A stretch of 64,000 nucleotides of DNA from Actinomyces oricola (GCF_004104015.1 NZ_RYFV01000005.1:62001-126000), one strand, 5' to 3'; positions 1 to 9,899 are shown, numbered from the stretch's first letter. Numbers and translations are program-made. The notes: generated from the sequence alone by a model not told the origin.

Positions 1-11
1 GCGGAGGCCAT
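1..11 (-). CDS. Possible start of next cell-division gene (ftsW expected), cut by window edge
   Basis: An ATG at 11-9 follows the murD stop (15-13) by one base. A GAGGTG ribosome-binding-type sequence lies about 8 nt upstream, inside the end of murD. Only three full codons (M-A-S) are visible, so the product cannot be read. In actinobacterial division clusters murD is normally followed by ftsW, so ftsW is an inference from gene order alone. Confidence 0.4.
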
Positions 12-12
12 C

Positions 13-1602
13 TCAGGCCACCTCGTCGACGCCCTGGCCACTGGGGGCCCCAGTGGCCGCGCAGTGCCGCTGGACCGCCTGGGTGAACAGGTCGCCGCGC
101 TGGGCGTAGGAATCGAATTGGTCCCAGGAGGCGCAGGCCGGGGCGAGCATGACGGTGTCGCCCTCGCGCGCCATGCGAGCCGCGGCGGCGACCGCGGCCT
201 CAATAACCTCCCGGGGCGCTGCGTCGGGGACCCGGTGCACCGGTACCCGGGGGGCCCGGTGCTCCAGGGCGGCCAGCATGGCGGACTGGTCCTTGCCAAT
301 AAGGACCGCGCCGCGCAGCATGGGGGCGACGGCGCCCACCAGATCGGAGAATTCGGCGCCCTTCGTGTCGCCGCCGGCGATCCAGACGGCCGTGCCCTCG
401 GGCAGCCCGCCCAGAGCGGCCTGCGCTGAATGCGGGTTGGTGGCCTTGGAGTCGTCCACCCAGGTCACGCCCCGGCAGTGGGCGACGGTGACCATGCGGT
501 GGGAGCCGGGGCTGAAGGAGCGCAGTCCCGCGGCAATAGCGTTCGGCTCGACGCGGGCCGCTAAGGCCAGGGCGGAGGCGGCCAGGGCGTCTGCGACAAT
601 GTGGGCCGGCAGGCGGGAGGGCTGGGAGCCGGGGGCCAGGTGCGCCAGGTCGGCCACCGTGGCCAGTTCCAGGCCCTGATGGTGGCGCCCGGCGTGCAGC
701 GCCCGATCCACCAGGACGCCCTCGACCATGCCGACCTGCCCCAGCAAGGGCACTCCCAGAGTGAAGCCAACCGCCCGGCAGCCCTGGCAGACGTCGGCCT
801 GCTCGACCATGGACACAGTGGCGGCATCGGCGACGTTGTAGACGGCCGCCACCTGGGCCCGGCGGTAGACGCGCGCCTTATCGGCCGCATAGGCCTCCAA
901 ACTCCCATGCCAATCGAGGTGGTCGGGGGCGAGGTTAAGGCAGGCGGCCGCCAGCGGGGACAGGGTGCGGGTGGTGTGCAGCTGGAAGCTGGACAACTCA
1001 ACGGCCAGGGCGTCGGCGCGGCCCTCGAGCACGGCGGTGATCACCGGCACGCCAATATTGCCCACAGCCGGGGCTCGGAGCCCGGCAGCGGCGAGCACCG
1101 CTGAGAGCATGCCCACCGTCGTCGTCTTGCCGTCGGTTCCGGTCACCGCTAGCCAGGGCACGTGCGGGCGCGCTGAGGACAGCTGGAGGCGCCAGGCCAG
1201 CTCGATCTCGGACCAGGTCTCAACGCCCTGGGAGCGCGCCGCCGCCAGCACCGCCCCAGTCGCGGGCACTCCCGGAGAGACAATAAGGAGCCGGAGGTCG
1301 GCCTCCCCCACTGCTCGGGCCATGGCCTCCTCGTCCCCTGACTGCGCCCGCGCTACGGCGGCCGGCAAGGAGTCAAGGGCTTGGGGGCGGGAGTCGAAGG
1401 CGTGAACCCGCGCACCCAGGGTTACCAGGGCGTCGACGACGGCCAGCCCGGTGCGTCCCAGGCCGACCACGCCCACGCGCGCGCCGGCCAGGTCCCTGAC
1501 GCTGGCAATGGCAGTCCTGCTGCTCACGGCGGCTCTTACCCCCTGGTTGGCGTGGTGGACGTGGCGTAGCGTAACGGAGGTGGTCGTTGGCAGCCGACTC
1601 AC
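13..1602 (-). CDS. murD: UDP-N-acetylmuramoyl-L-alanine--D-glutamate ligase MurD
   Basis: Cytoplasmic ATP-dependent ligase that adds D-glutamate to UDP-MurNAc-L-Ala, the second amino-acid step of peptidoglycan precursor synthesis. The 529-residue product has an N-terminal Rossmann-like domain (VGVVGLGRTG, about residues 43-52), a central Mur ligase ATP-binding loop (TGTDGKTTT) and the later DDSKATNPHSA segment typical of MurD. It is somewhat long (about 450 is usual) because of an N-terminal extension of about 40 residues. The start is a GTG at 1602 behind a weak GGGGGTGG; an in-frame GTG near 1527 is an alternative. It follows mraY in the same direction after a 91-nt gap. Confidence 0.95.
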   Translation of the reverse strand: MSRLPTTTSVTLRHVHHANQGVRAAVSSRTAIASVRDLAGARVGVVGLGRTGLAVVDALVTLGARVHAFDSRPQALDSLPAAVARAQSGDEEAMARAVGEADLRLLIVSPGVPATGAVLAAARSQGVETWSEIELAWRLQLSSARPHVPWLAVTGTDGKTTTVGMLSAVLAAAGLRAPAVGNIGVPVITAVLEGRADALAVELSSFQLHTTRTLSPLAAACLNLAPDHLDWHGSLEAYAADKARVYRRAQVAAVYNVADAATVSMVEQADVCQGCRAVGFTLGVPLLGQVGMVEGVLVDRALHAGRHHQGLELATVADLAHLAPGSQPSRLPAHIVADALAASALALAARVEPNAIAAGLRSFSPGSHRMVTVAHCRGVTWVDDSKATNPHSAQAALGGLPEGTAVWIAGGDTKGAEFSDLVGAVAPMLRGAVLIGKDQSAMLAALEHRAPRVPVHRVPDAAPREVIEAAVAAAARMAREGDTVMLAPACASWDQFDSYAQRGDLFTQAVQRHCAATGAPSGQGVDEVA

Positions 1603-1693
1603 GCGGCGGCCACCCCCGATGCTGCCCCCGGTAAGGGCTTGGGGGCGGGAACCTCGGCGTCCGGCGCGTCGTGGCCCTCAACCCACCGGGGAG

Positions 1694-2779
1694 TCAGGAC
1701 ACCAAGTATTCGGCGTAGAACATGCACAGGCCGGCCACGACGCAGATCCCGGCAATAATCCAGAAACGGATGACCACGTTGACCTCCGTCCATCCCCCCA
1801 ACTCGAAGTGGTGGTGGAGCGGGGCCATACGGAAGATGCGCCGTCCGGTGAGCTTGAAGGAGACCACCTGCAGCGACACCGAGATGACCTCGGCCAGGAA
1901 GAGCCCGCCGAGAATGACGGCGAGGAACTCGGTGCGGGTCAGGATTGACAGCCCCGCCACCGCCCCGCCCAGTGCCAGGGAACCGGTGTCGCCCATGAAG
2001 ATCTTGGCCGGTGAGGCGTTCCACCACAGGAACCCGAAGCAGGCGCCCATGAGGGCCGCCGCCACCATGGCCAGGTCGCGCGGATCGCGCACCTGGTAGC
2101 AGGTTCTGGCCACCAGGTCGTGGGCGTAGAGGCAGGACTGGTTGGTCTGCCACACCCCAATGAGGGTGTAGGCGCCGAAGATCATGGCAGAGGCCCCGGC
2201 GGCCAGGCCGTCGAGCCCATCGGCGAGGTTGACGGCGTTGGACCACGCCGTAATGAGGAAGTTCGACCAGACCACGAAGAGGATGAGGCCGACCACAGCG
2301 CCGGCGAAGGCCAGGTCGAGGGCGGAGTCGCGGGCGAAGGAGACGCGCGTGGAGGCCGGGGTCAAACCGTTGCGGTCAGCGAAGGACAAGGCCATCACTG
2401 AGAAGCCGACGCCAATGACCGCCTGCCCGACCATCTTCTGCCAGGCGCGCAGCCCCAGGGACTGCTGCTGAGAAATCTTCTCGAAGTCGTCCAGGAAACC
2501 AATGAACCCCAGCCCCACAATGAGCATGAGCAGGAGGGTGCCGCTGGCGCGGGGGGTGCGCCACTCAACGAGATTGGCCACTGCATAGCCCAGGACGGTG
2601 GAGGCCAGGATGACCAGGCCCCCCATGGTGGGGGTACCGCGTTTAACGAAGTGCCCCTGCGGCCCGTCCTCGCGGATGAACTGCCCGTACTCGCGTCTGT
2701 GGAGGAAACGGATGAGCACGGGCGTACCCAGCAGCGAGACGATGAGGCCCACCAGGGCGGACACGAGGATGGCGGTCAT
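1694..2779 (-). CDS. mraY: Phospho-N-acetylmuramoyl-pentapeptide-transferase MraY
   Basis: Integral membrane enzyme that transfers phospho-MurNAc-pentapeptide to undecaprenyl phosphate, forming lipid I. The 361-residue product is hydrophobic with about ten predicted membrane segments. It contains the family motifs [13 protein letters not shown] and [10 protein letters not shown], and a C-terminal PLHHHFE segment that marks MraY rather than WecA-type relatives. I chose the ATG at 2779, which overlaps the murF stop as ATGA. The reading frame is open 13 codons further upstream inside murF, but [11 protein letters not shown] is the usual MraY N-terminus. The overlap implies translational coupling to murF. 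Confidence 0.96.
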   Translation of the reverse strand: MTAILVSALVGLIVSLLGTPVLIRFLHRREYGQFIREDGPQGHFVKRGTPTMGGLVILASTVLGYAVANLVEWRTPRASGTLLLMLIVGLGFIGFLDDFEKISQQQSLGLRAWQKMVGQAVIGVGFSVMALSFADRNGLTPASTRVSFARDSALDLAFAGAVVGLILFVVWSNFLITAWSNAVNLADGLDGLAAGASAMIFGAYTLIGVWQTNQSCLYAHDLVARTCYQVRDPRDLAMVAAALMGACFGFLWWNASPAKIFMGDTGSLALGGAVAGLSILTRTEFLAVILGGLFLAEVISVSLQVVSFKLTGRRIFRMAPLHHHFELGGWTEVNVVIRFWIIAGICVVAGLCMFYAEYLVS

Positions 2780-4227
2780 CGGGGACGGACCTCCTTGAGA
2801 TGGTCGGCCAGGCGCCACGCGCCTGAGCCGTGGGAGCCCTTGACCAGGACGGCGTCGCCGTCGTGGACCAGGGAGTCAATCTGCGCAATAGCGGTAGTGG
2901 CGTCGGGCAGTTCAACGACCTCGACACCGGCGGCGCGGGCCTCCTGGGCTGCGGGCCCCGCCCCCGCCCCCACGGTCACCAGCAGCTGGGCCCCGGCGGC
3001 GGCGGCCTCCTGGCCGGTGCGGCGGTGGTCGGCCCGGGAGGAGTCGCCGAGCTCCAGCATCTCCGAGACGACCACCACGCGGCGGCGGCGGCCGGCCAAC
3101 GCCGGCAGGGCGCGCAGGGCCGCGCTCATGGAGTCAATGTTGGCGTTGTAGGAGTCATCGACGAGGAGCAGGTCGCCGCCCAGGGCAACCACGTCCATGC
3201 GGTGGGGGCTCTCCATACGGGCGCCCTCCAGGCGCTCGGCGATCGCCTCGGCACCCAGCCCTGCGGCCAGGGCCAGGCCGGAAGCCGCCAGGGCGTTGAC
3301 AATGTTGTGGACACCGGGCACCCCCAGGCGCACCCGCCGGGGCTCGACGCCGGGAAGGTGCAGGTCGAAGGCGGCACGGGCCCGGTCGTCCACAACAGTG
3401 CCGGTGGCGCGCACGGCGGCCTGCGGGTCCCCCTGCGCTGAGAAAGTCAGTACCGGCCCCGAGGCCAGTGACGCCATGGCGCGGGCACGAGCGTCATCGT
3501 GGTTGAGCACGGCGGTGCCCCCGGGCACCAGGCCGGCAATGATCTCGCTCTTGGCCTGGGCGACGCCCGCGATCGAGCCGAAGCCGCCCATGTGGGCGTG
3601 GCCGATCATGAGCACCGCCGCGGCGTCCGGCGGCGCAATGGCGGTGAGGTAGTCAATGTGCCCCGGAGCGGAGGCGCCCATCTCCAAAACCAGGAAGCGT
3701 GTGGCCTCACTGGCCTCAAGGACGGTCAGGGGCAGGCCAATCTCATTGTTGAAGCTGGCCACCGGGGCGATGGTGGGGGCGGTGGGCGCCAAGAGCTGGC
3801 GAGTGAGGTCCTTGGTGGTCGTTTTGCCCACTGAACCGGTCATGGCCACCACGCGCAAAGCACTGCCGCGCGCCCTGGCCCGCCGACGCAGATCCGCTAG
3901 GTGGCCTCGGGCCAGGTCACCCACCGCGGTCACCGTGTCGGCCACGAGCACCAAGGGCAGATCCTCCTCTGTCAGGCCGGCCCCGGCCAGAGCAGCGCGG
4001 GCGGCCTGCTGATCACTGACCAGGGCGCCGACCGCGCCGGCCCGGGCGGCGGCGGCCAGGTGGGCGTGACCATCGGTGCGCTCACCCTTGATGGCCACGA
4101 AGAAGGACCCCGGGCCGGCCCGGCGGGAGTCGGTGACCACGCCGGTGACCGCGGCCCGCCCCGCTTGGGGGCTCAAGAGGGTGCCCTGGGCGAACTCGGC
4201 CACTTCGACCAGGGGGCGCGTCATCAT
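2776..4227 (-). CDS. murF: UDP-N-acetylmuramoyl-tripeptide--D-alanyl-D-alanine ligase MurF
   Basis: Adds D-Ala-D-Ala to the UDP-MurNAc-tripeptide in the cytoplasm, completing the soluble pentapeptide precursor. The 483-residue protein has the N-terminal Mur catalytic domain, an ATP-binding loop [15 protein letters not shown], a central domain with EMGAS and [10 protein letters not shown], and a C-terminal domain containing [10 protein letters not shown]. Length and motif order are typical. The ATG at 4227 overlaps the murE stop as ATGA, and the 3' end overlaps mraY the same way, so murE-murF-mraY is a tightly coupled unit. A second ATG (4224) directly follows and cannot be excluded. Confidence 0.96.
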   Translation of the reverse strand: MMTRPLVEVAEFAQGTLLSPQAGRAAVTGVVTDSRRAGPGSFFVAIKGERTDGHAHLAAAARAGAVGALVSDQQAARAALAGAGLTEEDLPLVLVADTVTAVGDLARGHLADLRRRARARGSALRVVAMTGSVGKTTTKDLTRQLLAPTAPTIAPVASFNNEIGLPLTVLEASEATRFLVLEMGASAPGHIDYLTAIAPPDAAAVLMIGHAHMGGFGSIAGVAQAKSEIIAGLVPGGTAVLNHDDARARAMASLASGPVLTFSAQGDPQAAVRATGTVVDDRARAAFDLHLPGVEPRRVRLGVPGVHNIVNALAASGLALAAGLGAEAIAERLEGARMESPHRMDVVALGGDLLLVDDSYNANIDSMSAALRALPALAGRRRRVVVVSEMLELGDSSRADHRRTGQEAAAAGAQLLVTVGAGAGPAAQEARAAGVEVVELPDATTAIAQIDSLVHDGDAVLVKGSHGSGAWRLADHLKEVRPR

Positions 4228-5810
4228 GCCCGACCCCATTTGGCGGCCACGGCCTCGGCCATGACGGGGGCATCGTTGTAGCGGATGAAGTCGCCGGCGA
4301 CCTCCAGGAAGGGCTCGTGGCCCTTGCCGGTGACAATGACCGTGTCCCCAGGGCCGCAGATCTCCACGCCCCGGCGCACGGCGTCACCGCGCCAGGTGGT
4401 GCACTCCTCGACGTCATGCAGGTCGGGGCGCACTGAGCGCACACCATTGAGGACGGCGTCGCGAATGAGCTGGGGGTCCTCGGAGCGGGGGTTCTCATCG
4501 GTGACCACCAGGACGTCGGCCAGGCGGGCGGCCACGGCGCCCAGCATGGGCCTCTTGCCCTGGTCGCGGTCGCCGTCAGCGCCGAAGACGACAATGAGGC
4601 GGCCCGGGGTAATGGGGCGCACGGCCTCCAGGGCGAGCTCAAGGGCATCGGGGGTGTGGGCGAAGTCCACAATGCACAGGCCCCGCCCTTCACCACGCTG
4701 ACTAATGCGCTGCATGCGTCCGGGAATGTTGTGGGCGCGGGCCAAGGCGGCCACGGCGGTGGCAGCGGGGACGCCGGCGCGGATGGCCATGACCAGGGCC
4801 AGGGCGGCGTTCTGAACATTGACCAGGCCCGGCAAGGGGCAGGAGGCGGCGATCTCCTCCCCCTGCGGGCCATGGAGGACGAAGGTGGTGGCCGAGTCGG
4901 TCAGGGACACTGCGGCGTCGGAAACCCACCATTCGCACTGGGCGTCACCGGGGTAGGCGCGCACACGGTCCACCGGCAGGGCGGTCATGGCCGCGAGCCG
5001 GGGACCCCACTCGTCGTCAACGCAGACCACGGCGCGGCGGGCGTGCTCGGGGGTGAACAGCCTGGCCTTGGCCTCCAGGTAACCCTCCATGGTCTTGTGG
5101 AAGTCGAGGTGGTCGCGCTGGAGATTGGTGAAACCGACAACGTCCAGGACCATGCCGTCGAGGCGGTGCAGGACAATGGCGTGGCTGGAGGCCTCCAGGG
5201 AGGCGGCCCCCACGCCGTCCTCCACGGCCCGGGCCATCATGCGGGCCAGGACCGGCGCCTCGACGGTGGTGCGGGGGGACTCCACGGATAGCTCCCCCAC
5301 GCGCAGTTCGACAGTTCCGGCGACCACGCAGCCCCCCAGATGGGCCGAAAGCACGGCCTCCAGGAAGTAGCTGGTGGTGGTCTTGCCATTGGTCCCGGTC
5401 ACGGCGGTGGTGGTGAGGTTCGCGGCCGGGTGGTGGTAGATCTCGGCGGCCAAGGGCCCCACAATGGCGCGGGGGTCGTCGCTGACCAGCACCGGGGTAC
5501 CGGGGGCCTGGGCGTGGGCAATGGCCGCCCCGGCGGCGTCAGTGAGAACGGCCACCGCCCCGGCCTTGACGGCTTCGGCGGCGAAGGAGGCGCCGTGCAT
5601 CTTGAACCCGGGCAGGCCGGTGAAAAGCTCGCCGGCGGCAACATCCCCGGAGTCGACGCTGACTCCGGTCACGCTCAGCGAGCCCAGGGCCGAGGCGTCG
5701 GCCGGGGAGGCCGGAGCCAGGGAGAAGCGCTGTGCGAGATCGCTCAGAGCGGTGGGGGCGTTGCGGCGCGGGCGCAGTGCCGCGGCCGACTCGTACGCGT
5801 GGTTGCTCAT
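4224..5810 (-). CDS. murE: UDP-N-acetylmuramoyl-L-alanyl-D-glutamate--diamino acid ligase MurE
   Basis: Cytoplasmic ligase that adds the third-position diamino acid (meso-diaminopimelate or L-lysine) to UDP-MurNAc-L-Ala-D-Glu. The 528-residue protein has the N-terminal MurE domain, the ATP loop TGTNGKTTT, and a C-terminal diamino-acid recognition loop reading DENPRSEDP. Classical DAP-adding enzymes have DNPR here, so specificity is not settled by this motif alone. The ATG at 5810 is preceded by TAGATT and 7 nt, which looks like a leaderless start. An in-frame ATG at 5843 has no ribosome binding site. A 120-nt gap from ftsI leaves room for this internal promoter. The 3' end overlaps murF. Confidence 0.94.
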   Translation of the reverse strand: MSNHAYESAAALRPRRNAPTALSDLAQRFSLAPASPADASALGSLSVTGVSVDSGDVAAGELFTGLPGFKMHGASFAAEAVKAGAVAVLTDAAGAAIAHAQAPGTPVLVSDDPRAIVGPLAAEIYHHPAANLTTTAVTGTNGKTTTSYFLEAVLSAHLGGCVVAGTVELRVGELSVESPRTTVEAPVLARMMARAVEDGVGAASLEASSHAIVLHRLDGMVLDVVGFTNLQRDHLDFHKTMEGYLEAKARLFTPEHARRAVVCVDDEWGPRLAAMTALPVDRVRAYPGDAQCEWWVSDAAVSLTDSATTFVLHGPQGEEIAASCPLPGLVNVQNAALALVMAIRAGVPAATAVAALARAHNIPGRMQRISQRGEGRGLCIVDFAHTPDALELALEAVRPITPGRLIVVFGADGDRDQGKRPMLGAVAARLADVLVVTDENPRSEDPQLIRDAVLNGVRSVRPDLHDVEECTTWRGDAVRRGVEICGPGDTVIVTGKGHEPFLEVAGDFIRYNDAPVMAEAVAAKWGRA

Positions 5811-5817
5811 GCTCCTC

Positions 5818-5823
5818 AATCTA
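5818..5823 (-). promoter_or_regulatory. Candidate -10 box for a leaderless murE transcript
   Basis: TAGATT lies exactly 7 nt before the murE ATG at 5810, the spacing expected if transcription starts at the start codon. GAGGAGC lies between box and ATG but abuts the start codon, too close for a normal ribosome binding site. No good -35 hexamer was found. This would give murE-murF-mraY-murD an internal promoter. Confidence 0.5.
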
Positions 5824-5930
5824 TCGTGACCTGGGGGTGACATCGCGCCTGGTGCGCAGTGAAAGGGCCCGACACGCAGGCCTGAGCCGCTGGTGCCGCT
5901 TGTGGGCTCACGTCCCGATTATGGGAAGAA

Positions 5931-7742
5931 TTATGGGGTGGTGGCGTCCTGCGCCGGCTGCTGGACCTGGGCGTCGGCCTGTGCAGCGGCCTGGGCGGCA
6001 ATGACGGTGGGGTCGGGCGCTATCCCCAGCGTGTGCATGGTGGCCAGGGCGACCTTGCGGAACACGGGCGCCGAGACGACCCCCCCGTAGACGCCCTCGG
6101 GCCGGTAGACAATGACGGCCACGGCAATGGCCGGATCCCGGGCAGGGGTGAATCCGACGAAGGAGGCGACAGTGCCGTCCTCGGTGAGGATCTCGGTGGT
6201 GCCGGTCTTGCCGGCCACGAGGTAGCCGTCGATGGAGGCGGACTCGGCGGTCCCGCCCTCCTGGGTGACACCGATGAGCATCTCGGTCAGGGTGGTGGCC
6301 GCCTCCTGGCCAATGACCCGCCTGCCCTCGGGCTGGACCTGGGGGGTGACGGTGCCGTCCGGGCCTATCCAGGCGTCGACGACCCGAGGGGGGATGAGCA
6401 CACCGCCGTTGGCGATGGCCGAGAGCACCTGGACCGCCTGGAGGGTCGAGCAGGCCACCCCCTGGCCGAACATGGTGGTGTAGCGGGTGCGCTCGTCCCA
6501 CTGGTCGGGCGGATAGATCAGGCCGTCGGGCTCATAGGGCAGCTCCACGCCGGTCTGGGAGCCCCACCCGAACTTCTCCATGTAGGCGTAGCGGGTCTCA
6601 TCGGAGAGGGTGTCGCCGATCTGGACGGTGCCGACATTGGAGGACTCCACCAGCACCTGGGCGCTGGTGAGCTGTTGCACCGGGTGGTCATGGGAATCGC
6701 GAAAGACCTCCCCGTTGGGGGCGGTCCACGTATCGGGGACGGTCCACGTGTCCTGGGGCGTAATCGTCCCCTCCTCCAGGGCGGCGGCGAAGGTGACGAC
6801 CTTGCCCACCGACCCGGGCTCGAAGATCGCCTCCACACTGCGGGCGCCGCGGTTCTCCTCGGCCGTCTGCCCGGGGTCGGCCGGGTCGACGCTGTGGGAG
6901 TCCGCCAGGACCAGGAGCTTGCCCGTGGCCGGCTCCATAACGGCCACACAGCCCCAGTCCGCGCTCTGGGCGTCGACGACCTCGTCAATGGCGGCCTGGG
7001 CAATGCGCTGCAGGTCCGGGTTAATAGTGGTGCGCACGCTCGTCCCCGGAACGGCCGGGGTGTCGTGCTGCTCACCGGTGGGGATGATCTCGCCGCTATT
7101 GCCCACCTCGACGCTGCCCTTGCCGTTGATGCCGGTCAGGACTTCGTCCTGAGTACTCTCCAGGCCGGCGATGCCCACCCGCTCGCGCTCCTCATTCTCC
7201 CGGGTCAGCCCCAGGACATTGCCCGCCACGTTCCCGGCGGGATAGGTGCGGCGGGTGCGCTGGTCGGGTTCGACGCCGTTAATCCCCAGGGCGTTGACCT
7301 GGCGCCAGGTGTCGGGGGGCACTGACTCGGCAATGATCGCGTAGGTGGAGTCGCCCACCATTTTGGCGCCCAACTCCAGGGGGTCGACGCCGAGGATCGG
7401 TGCGATTTGGGCGGCTGCGGCTGCGGCCCCGTAGCCGACGGTCTCCACGACCGTTTCACCGGTCAGTGGATTCTGGCGGGGGACCTCATAGGAGTACTGG
7501 GCGACTTTGACCTGGTTGACACCAATGTCGTAGGTGACGACGGAGGAGGCCAGGACCGTGCCATCGCGTCCCAGGATGTTCCCGCGCAGGGCCCGGTTGA
7601 CCCAGGTCAGGGTGCGCCCGGCCTGGGCCTCGGCCGCCAGGGTGGGCCCGGCGACTACCTGCAGCCAGGCGGTGCGCCCGGCCAGGAGCGAGAAACCGCC
7701 TAGGCCGAGGACCTGGAGGACTCGACGACGACTCGGGTTCAC
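5931..7742 (-). CDS. ftsI: Penicillin-binding protein / peptidoglycan D,D-transpeptidase FtsI (PBP3 class)
   Basis: Septal class B penicillin-binding protein that cross-links peptidoglycan at the division site. The 603-residue product has a short cytoplasmic N-terminus, one membrane segment (about residues 10-27), a dimerization domain (about 45-220) and a C-terminal transpeptidase domain. The three penicillin-binding motifs are present: SVGK (active serine) within FEPGSVGK, SSN within VESSNVGT, and KTGT within VAGKTGTTE. It starts 6 nt after ftsL ends. The C-terminal tail after the transpeptidase domain is a short Ala/Gln-rich stretch. Length and gene position fit FtsI. Confidence 0.96.
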   Translation of the reverse strand: MNPSRRRVLQVLGLGGFSLLAGRTAWLQVVAGPTLAAEAQAGRTLTWVNRALRGNILGRDGTVLASSVVTYDIGVNQVKVAQYSYEVPRQNPLTGETVVETVGYGAAAAAAQIAPILGVDPLELGAKMVGDSTYAIIAESVPPDTWRQVNALGINGVEPDQRTRRTYPAGNVAGNVLGLTRENEERERVGIAGLESTQDEVLTGINGKGSVEVGNSGEIIPTGEQHDTPAVPGTSVRTTINPDLQRIAQAAIDEVVDAQSADWGCVAVMEPATGKLLVLADSHSVDPADPGQTAEENRGARSVEAIFEPGSVGKVVTFAAALEEGTITPQDTWTVPDTWTAPNGEVFRDSHDHPVQQLTSAQVLVESSNVGTVQIGDTLSDETRYAYMEKFGWGSQTGVELPYEPDGLIYPPDQWDERTRYTTMFGQGVACSTLQAVQVLSAIANGGVLIPPRVVDAWIGPDGTVTPQVQPEGRRVIGQEAATTLTEMLIGVTQEGGTAESASIDGYLVAGKTGTTEILTEDGTVASFVGFTPARDPAIAVAVIVYRPEGVYGGVVSAPVFRKVALATMHTLGIAPDPTVIAAQAAAQADAQVQQPAQDATTP

Positions 7743-7748
7743 AAGCCC

Positions 7749-8204
7749 TTACTCTCCCTTGGCGGGCGTTCCGCCCGCCAGTGTGGAGGTAGTGAGGTCG
7801 ACGACGCCAGGAGGGGCGGCGGGCACCATGCCCAGGCCCTCGGCCCGTGCCGCCAGAGAGTCGGGGGCGGAGGCGACCTGAACGTCGTGACGCAGGGTCT
7901 CAACGTGGTCGCGCACGACATTGAGCTCAATCTGCGCCTCCTGCATCTGGTAGGCGGTCTCGGCCATCTGCGCGTTAAGCACCATGGAGGAGACTAGGGC
8001 CCCCGCCAGAATGACGACAATGACCAGGAGGAACGGCAGGGTGGTGCGTGAGGGGACCAGGCTGCGCACCACGTAGAGCTGGGGCCGCTCGCGCTCGGTG
8101 GCGGACGCGGACCGGCGGGCGGGGCTCTCAGTGCGGACCCCTGGGCGCCAGCTGCTGGCGGGGCCCGCCGGGTCGGCCATGGAGTGGGCGGCGGAGGCGG
8201 TCAC
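7749..8204 (-). CDS. ftsL: FtsL-like cell division protein
   Basis: Small bitopic division protein expected to join the FtsQ-FtsB-type divisome complex. The 151-residue product has a cytoplasmic Ala/Arg-rich N-terminus of about 50 residues, one strong membrane segment (LPFLLVIVVILAGALVSSMV), and then an extracytoplasmic coiled-coil-like stretch of about 45 residues rich in Glu, Gln and Leu. Sequence is poorly conserved in this family, so the call rests on size, topology and position between rsmH and ftsI. I chose the GTG at 8204 because it overlaps the rsmH stop as GTGA and has AAGGAG 7 nt upstream. An ATG at 8228 lacks such a site. Confidence 0.85.
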   Translation of the reverse strand: MTASAAHSMADPAGPASSWRPGVRTESPARRSASATERERPQLYVVRSLVPSRTTLPFLLVIVVILAGALVSSMVLNAQMAETAYQMQEAQIELNVVRDHVETLRHDVQVASAPDSLAARAEGLGMVPAAPPGVVDLTTSTLAGGTPAKGE

Positions 8205-9265
8205 CGGTTTCTCCTTCCTCGGGCACACGGTGTGTGTTGATTGCTGGTGGTGCGGTCGTGGGCGGGCTCGGGGGCCGGGGCCTGGTCGGCCGGGCGTGTG
8301 CGCATGGCGGCCCGCAGGCGCACTGGGGCGCTGCGCGGGTTGCGGGCCTTCTCGGCGGCTCCGGCCCTTTCAGCGCCGTGGGTGAGCAGTTTCAGGTAGG
8401 GGCGGTCGCTGTCGGGAACGATCGGCAGCCCGTCCGGGGCGCGGCTGGCGGCGCCTAAGGCCAGAACCCGCTTCACAATGCGGTCCTCCAGGCTCTGGTA
8501 GGACTCCACCACCAGGCGCCCGCCCACCCGGAGGCAGTTCAAGGCCCTGGGCACGGCCCGTTCCAGGATCTCCAGTTCGGTATTGACGGCCACGCGCAGG
8601 GCCTGGAAGGTCCTTTTGGCGGGGTGGCCGCCGGTGCGGCGCGCCGGGGCCGGGATCGCTTGGCGCACTAGCTCGGCCAGGGCATCGGTGCTGGTCACAG
8701 GGTCGCCCGCCTCACGGCGGGCGATAATGGCTGCGGCAATGCGGGGCGCATATCGCTCCTCACCGTAGATGCGCAGAATGCGGGTGAGTTCTGCGGCGTT
8801 GGCGGTGTCCAGAATGTCCTGGGCGGTGGCGGCGGCGGACTGGTCCATGCGCATGTCCAACTGCGCGGGGCGCGCGTAGGAGAATCCGCGGGCGGCCTCG
8901 TCAAGCTGGAGGGAGGAGACCCCCAAGTCCATGAGTACGGCATCGACGGCGCCGCCGGCGGAGGCGGCGACCTCGTCAATGCGGTCATAGGTGGCTTGGA
9001 CGGCGCGGAAGCGCGGCCCGAAGCGGGCCAGGCGCTCACCGGCCAGGGCTATGGCCTCGGGGTCGCGGTCAATGCCGAGGACCTGCACGGTGGGGAACCG
9101 TTCCAGGGCGCCCTCGGCGTGGCCACCCAGGCCCAGGGTGGCGTCAATGAGAACCGGGGGGCGGCCCGCGGCACTGTCCTCAATGGCCGGGGCCAGCAGG
9201 TCGAGGCAGCGGGAGAGGAGCACGGGAGAGTGGAGGCTCGATGCCGGGGTGGCGCGCTGGCTCAT
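8201..9265 (-). CDS. rsmH: 16S rRNA (cytosine(1402)-N(4))-methyltransferase RsmH
   Basis: SAM-dependent methyltransferase (formerly MraW) that modifies C1402 in the decoding centre of 16S rRNA. The 354-residue protein starts with HSPVLLSRCLDLL and has the SAM-binding segment DATLGLGGHAEG. It also has DLGVSSLQLDEAARGFSY and, near the C-terminus, SYQSLEDRIVKR, where E. coli RsmH has the similar SFHSLEDR. A Pro/Ala/Arg-rich tail of about 35 residues follows. The ATG at 9265 has GAGGAGGAG upstream. It lies between mraZ and ftsL as usual, with the ftsL start overlapping its stop. Confidence 0.97.
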   Translation of the reverse strand: MSQRATPASSLHSPVLLSRCLDLLAPAIEDSAAGRPPVLIDATLGLGGHAEGALERFPTVQVLGIDRDPEAIALAGERLARFGPRFRAVQATYDRIDEVAASAGGAVDAVLMDLGVSSLQLDEAARGFSYARPAQLDMRMDQSAAATAQDILDTANAAELTRILRIYGEERYAPRIAAAIIARREAGDPVTSTDALAELVRQAIPAPARRTGGHPAKRTFQALRVAVNTELEILERAVPRALNCLRVGGRLVVESYQSLEDRIVKRVLALGAASRAPDGLPIVPDSDRPYLKLLTHGAERAGAAEKARNPRSAPVRLRAAMRTRPADQAPAPEPAHDRTTSNQHTPCARGRRNR

Positions 9266-9432
9266 GCTCTCCTCCTCGAAGTGTGTGCCCCAATGCGGGG
9301 CTGTGCGGGCGGCGCCGTCCCGCCAGGACTCCTCCCGCAGGTTCCGGCGTCGGGGAAGTGGCGTCGGACGGTAGGGCGGGCGGAGACCTCACGGGGCGGG
9401 GCCGCGGGGCGTACAACGTTGTTGGTTACGGG

Positions 9433-9864
9433 TCAGAAGAAGCCGGGGATGATCTCCTCGGCTGTGTCGGCGAACACGGGCTCCTGGGCTGCCAGGTAGT
9501 CACTCCAGGCGGTGGCGTCCCAGATCTCCACCCGGGCGCCCGCGCCAATGACGGCGAGCTCGCGCCCCAGGCCCGCGTAGCTGCGCAGCTGTGCGGGCAG
9601 GGTGATTCTTCCCTGCTTGTCGGGGATCTGGGAGTCGGCGCCCGAGAGCATGACGCGGATGTAGTCGCGGGCCTGCTTCTGGGCGAGCGGGGCCTCGCGC
9701 AACTGTGCGTACATGCGCTCGAACTCGGCTGTGGTGAAGGCGTAGATGCAGCGCTCCTGCCCTCGGGTGAGCACCACCCCTCCTGCCAACTCGTCGCGGA
9801 ACTTGGCCGGAAGGATGAGGCGCCCCTTCTCGTCGAGACGTGGAGCGTGGGTGCCCAGAAACAT
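9433..9864 (-). CDS. mraZ: Transcriptional regulator MraZ
   Basis: DNA-binding AbrB/SpoVT-fold regulator of the division and cell-wall cluster. In E. coli it represses its own operon; in Mycoplasma it activates. The 143-residue protein shows the two tandem MraZ repeats: first [23 protein letters not shown] and its second-half counterpart around [13 protein letters not shown]. The ATG at 9864 has GAGGAG 9 nt upstream; an upstream ATG at 9872 is in another frame. Three 10-bp-spaced GTGGAG-like boxes just upstream (9900-9925) are probably its own operator. The rest of the cluster follows after a 167-nt gap. Confidence 0.97.
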   Translation of the reverse strand: MFLGTHAPRLDEKGRLILPAKFRDELAGGVVLTRGQERCIYAFTTAEFERMYAQLREAPLAQKQARDYIRVMLSGADSQIPDKQGRITLPAQLRSYAGLGRELAVIGAGARVEIWDATAWSDYLAAQEPVFADTAEEIIPGFF

Positions 9865-9899
9865 CGGACATCACTCCTCACCCCCGGCGATCCAATGCA

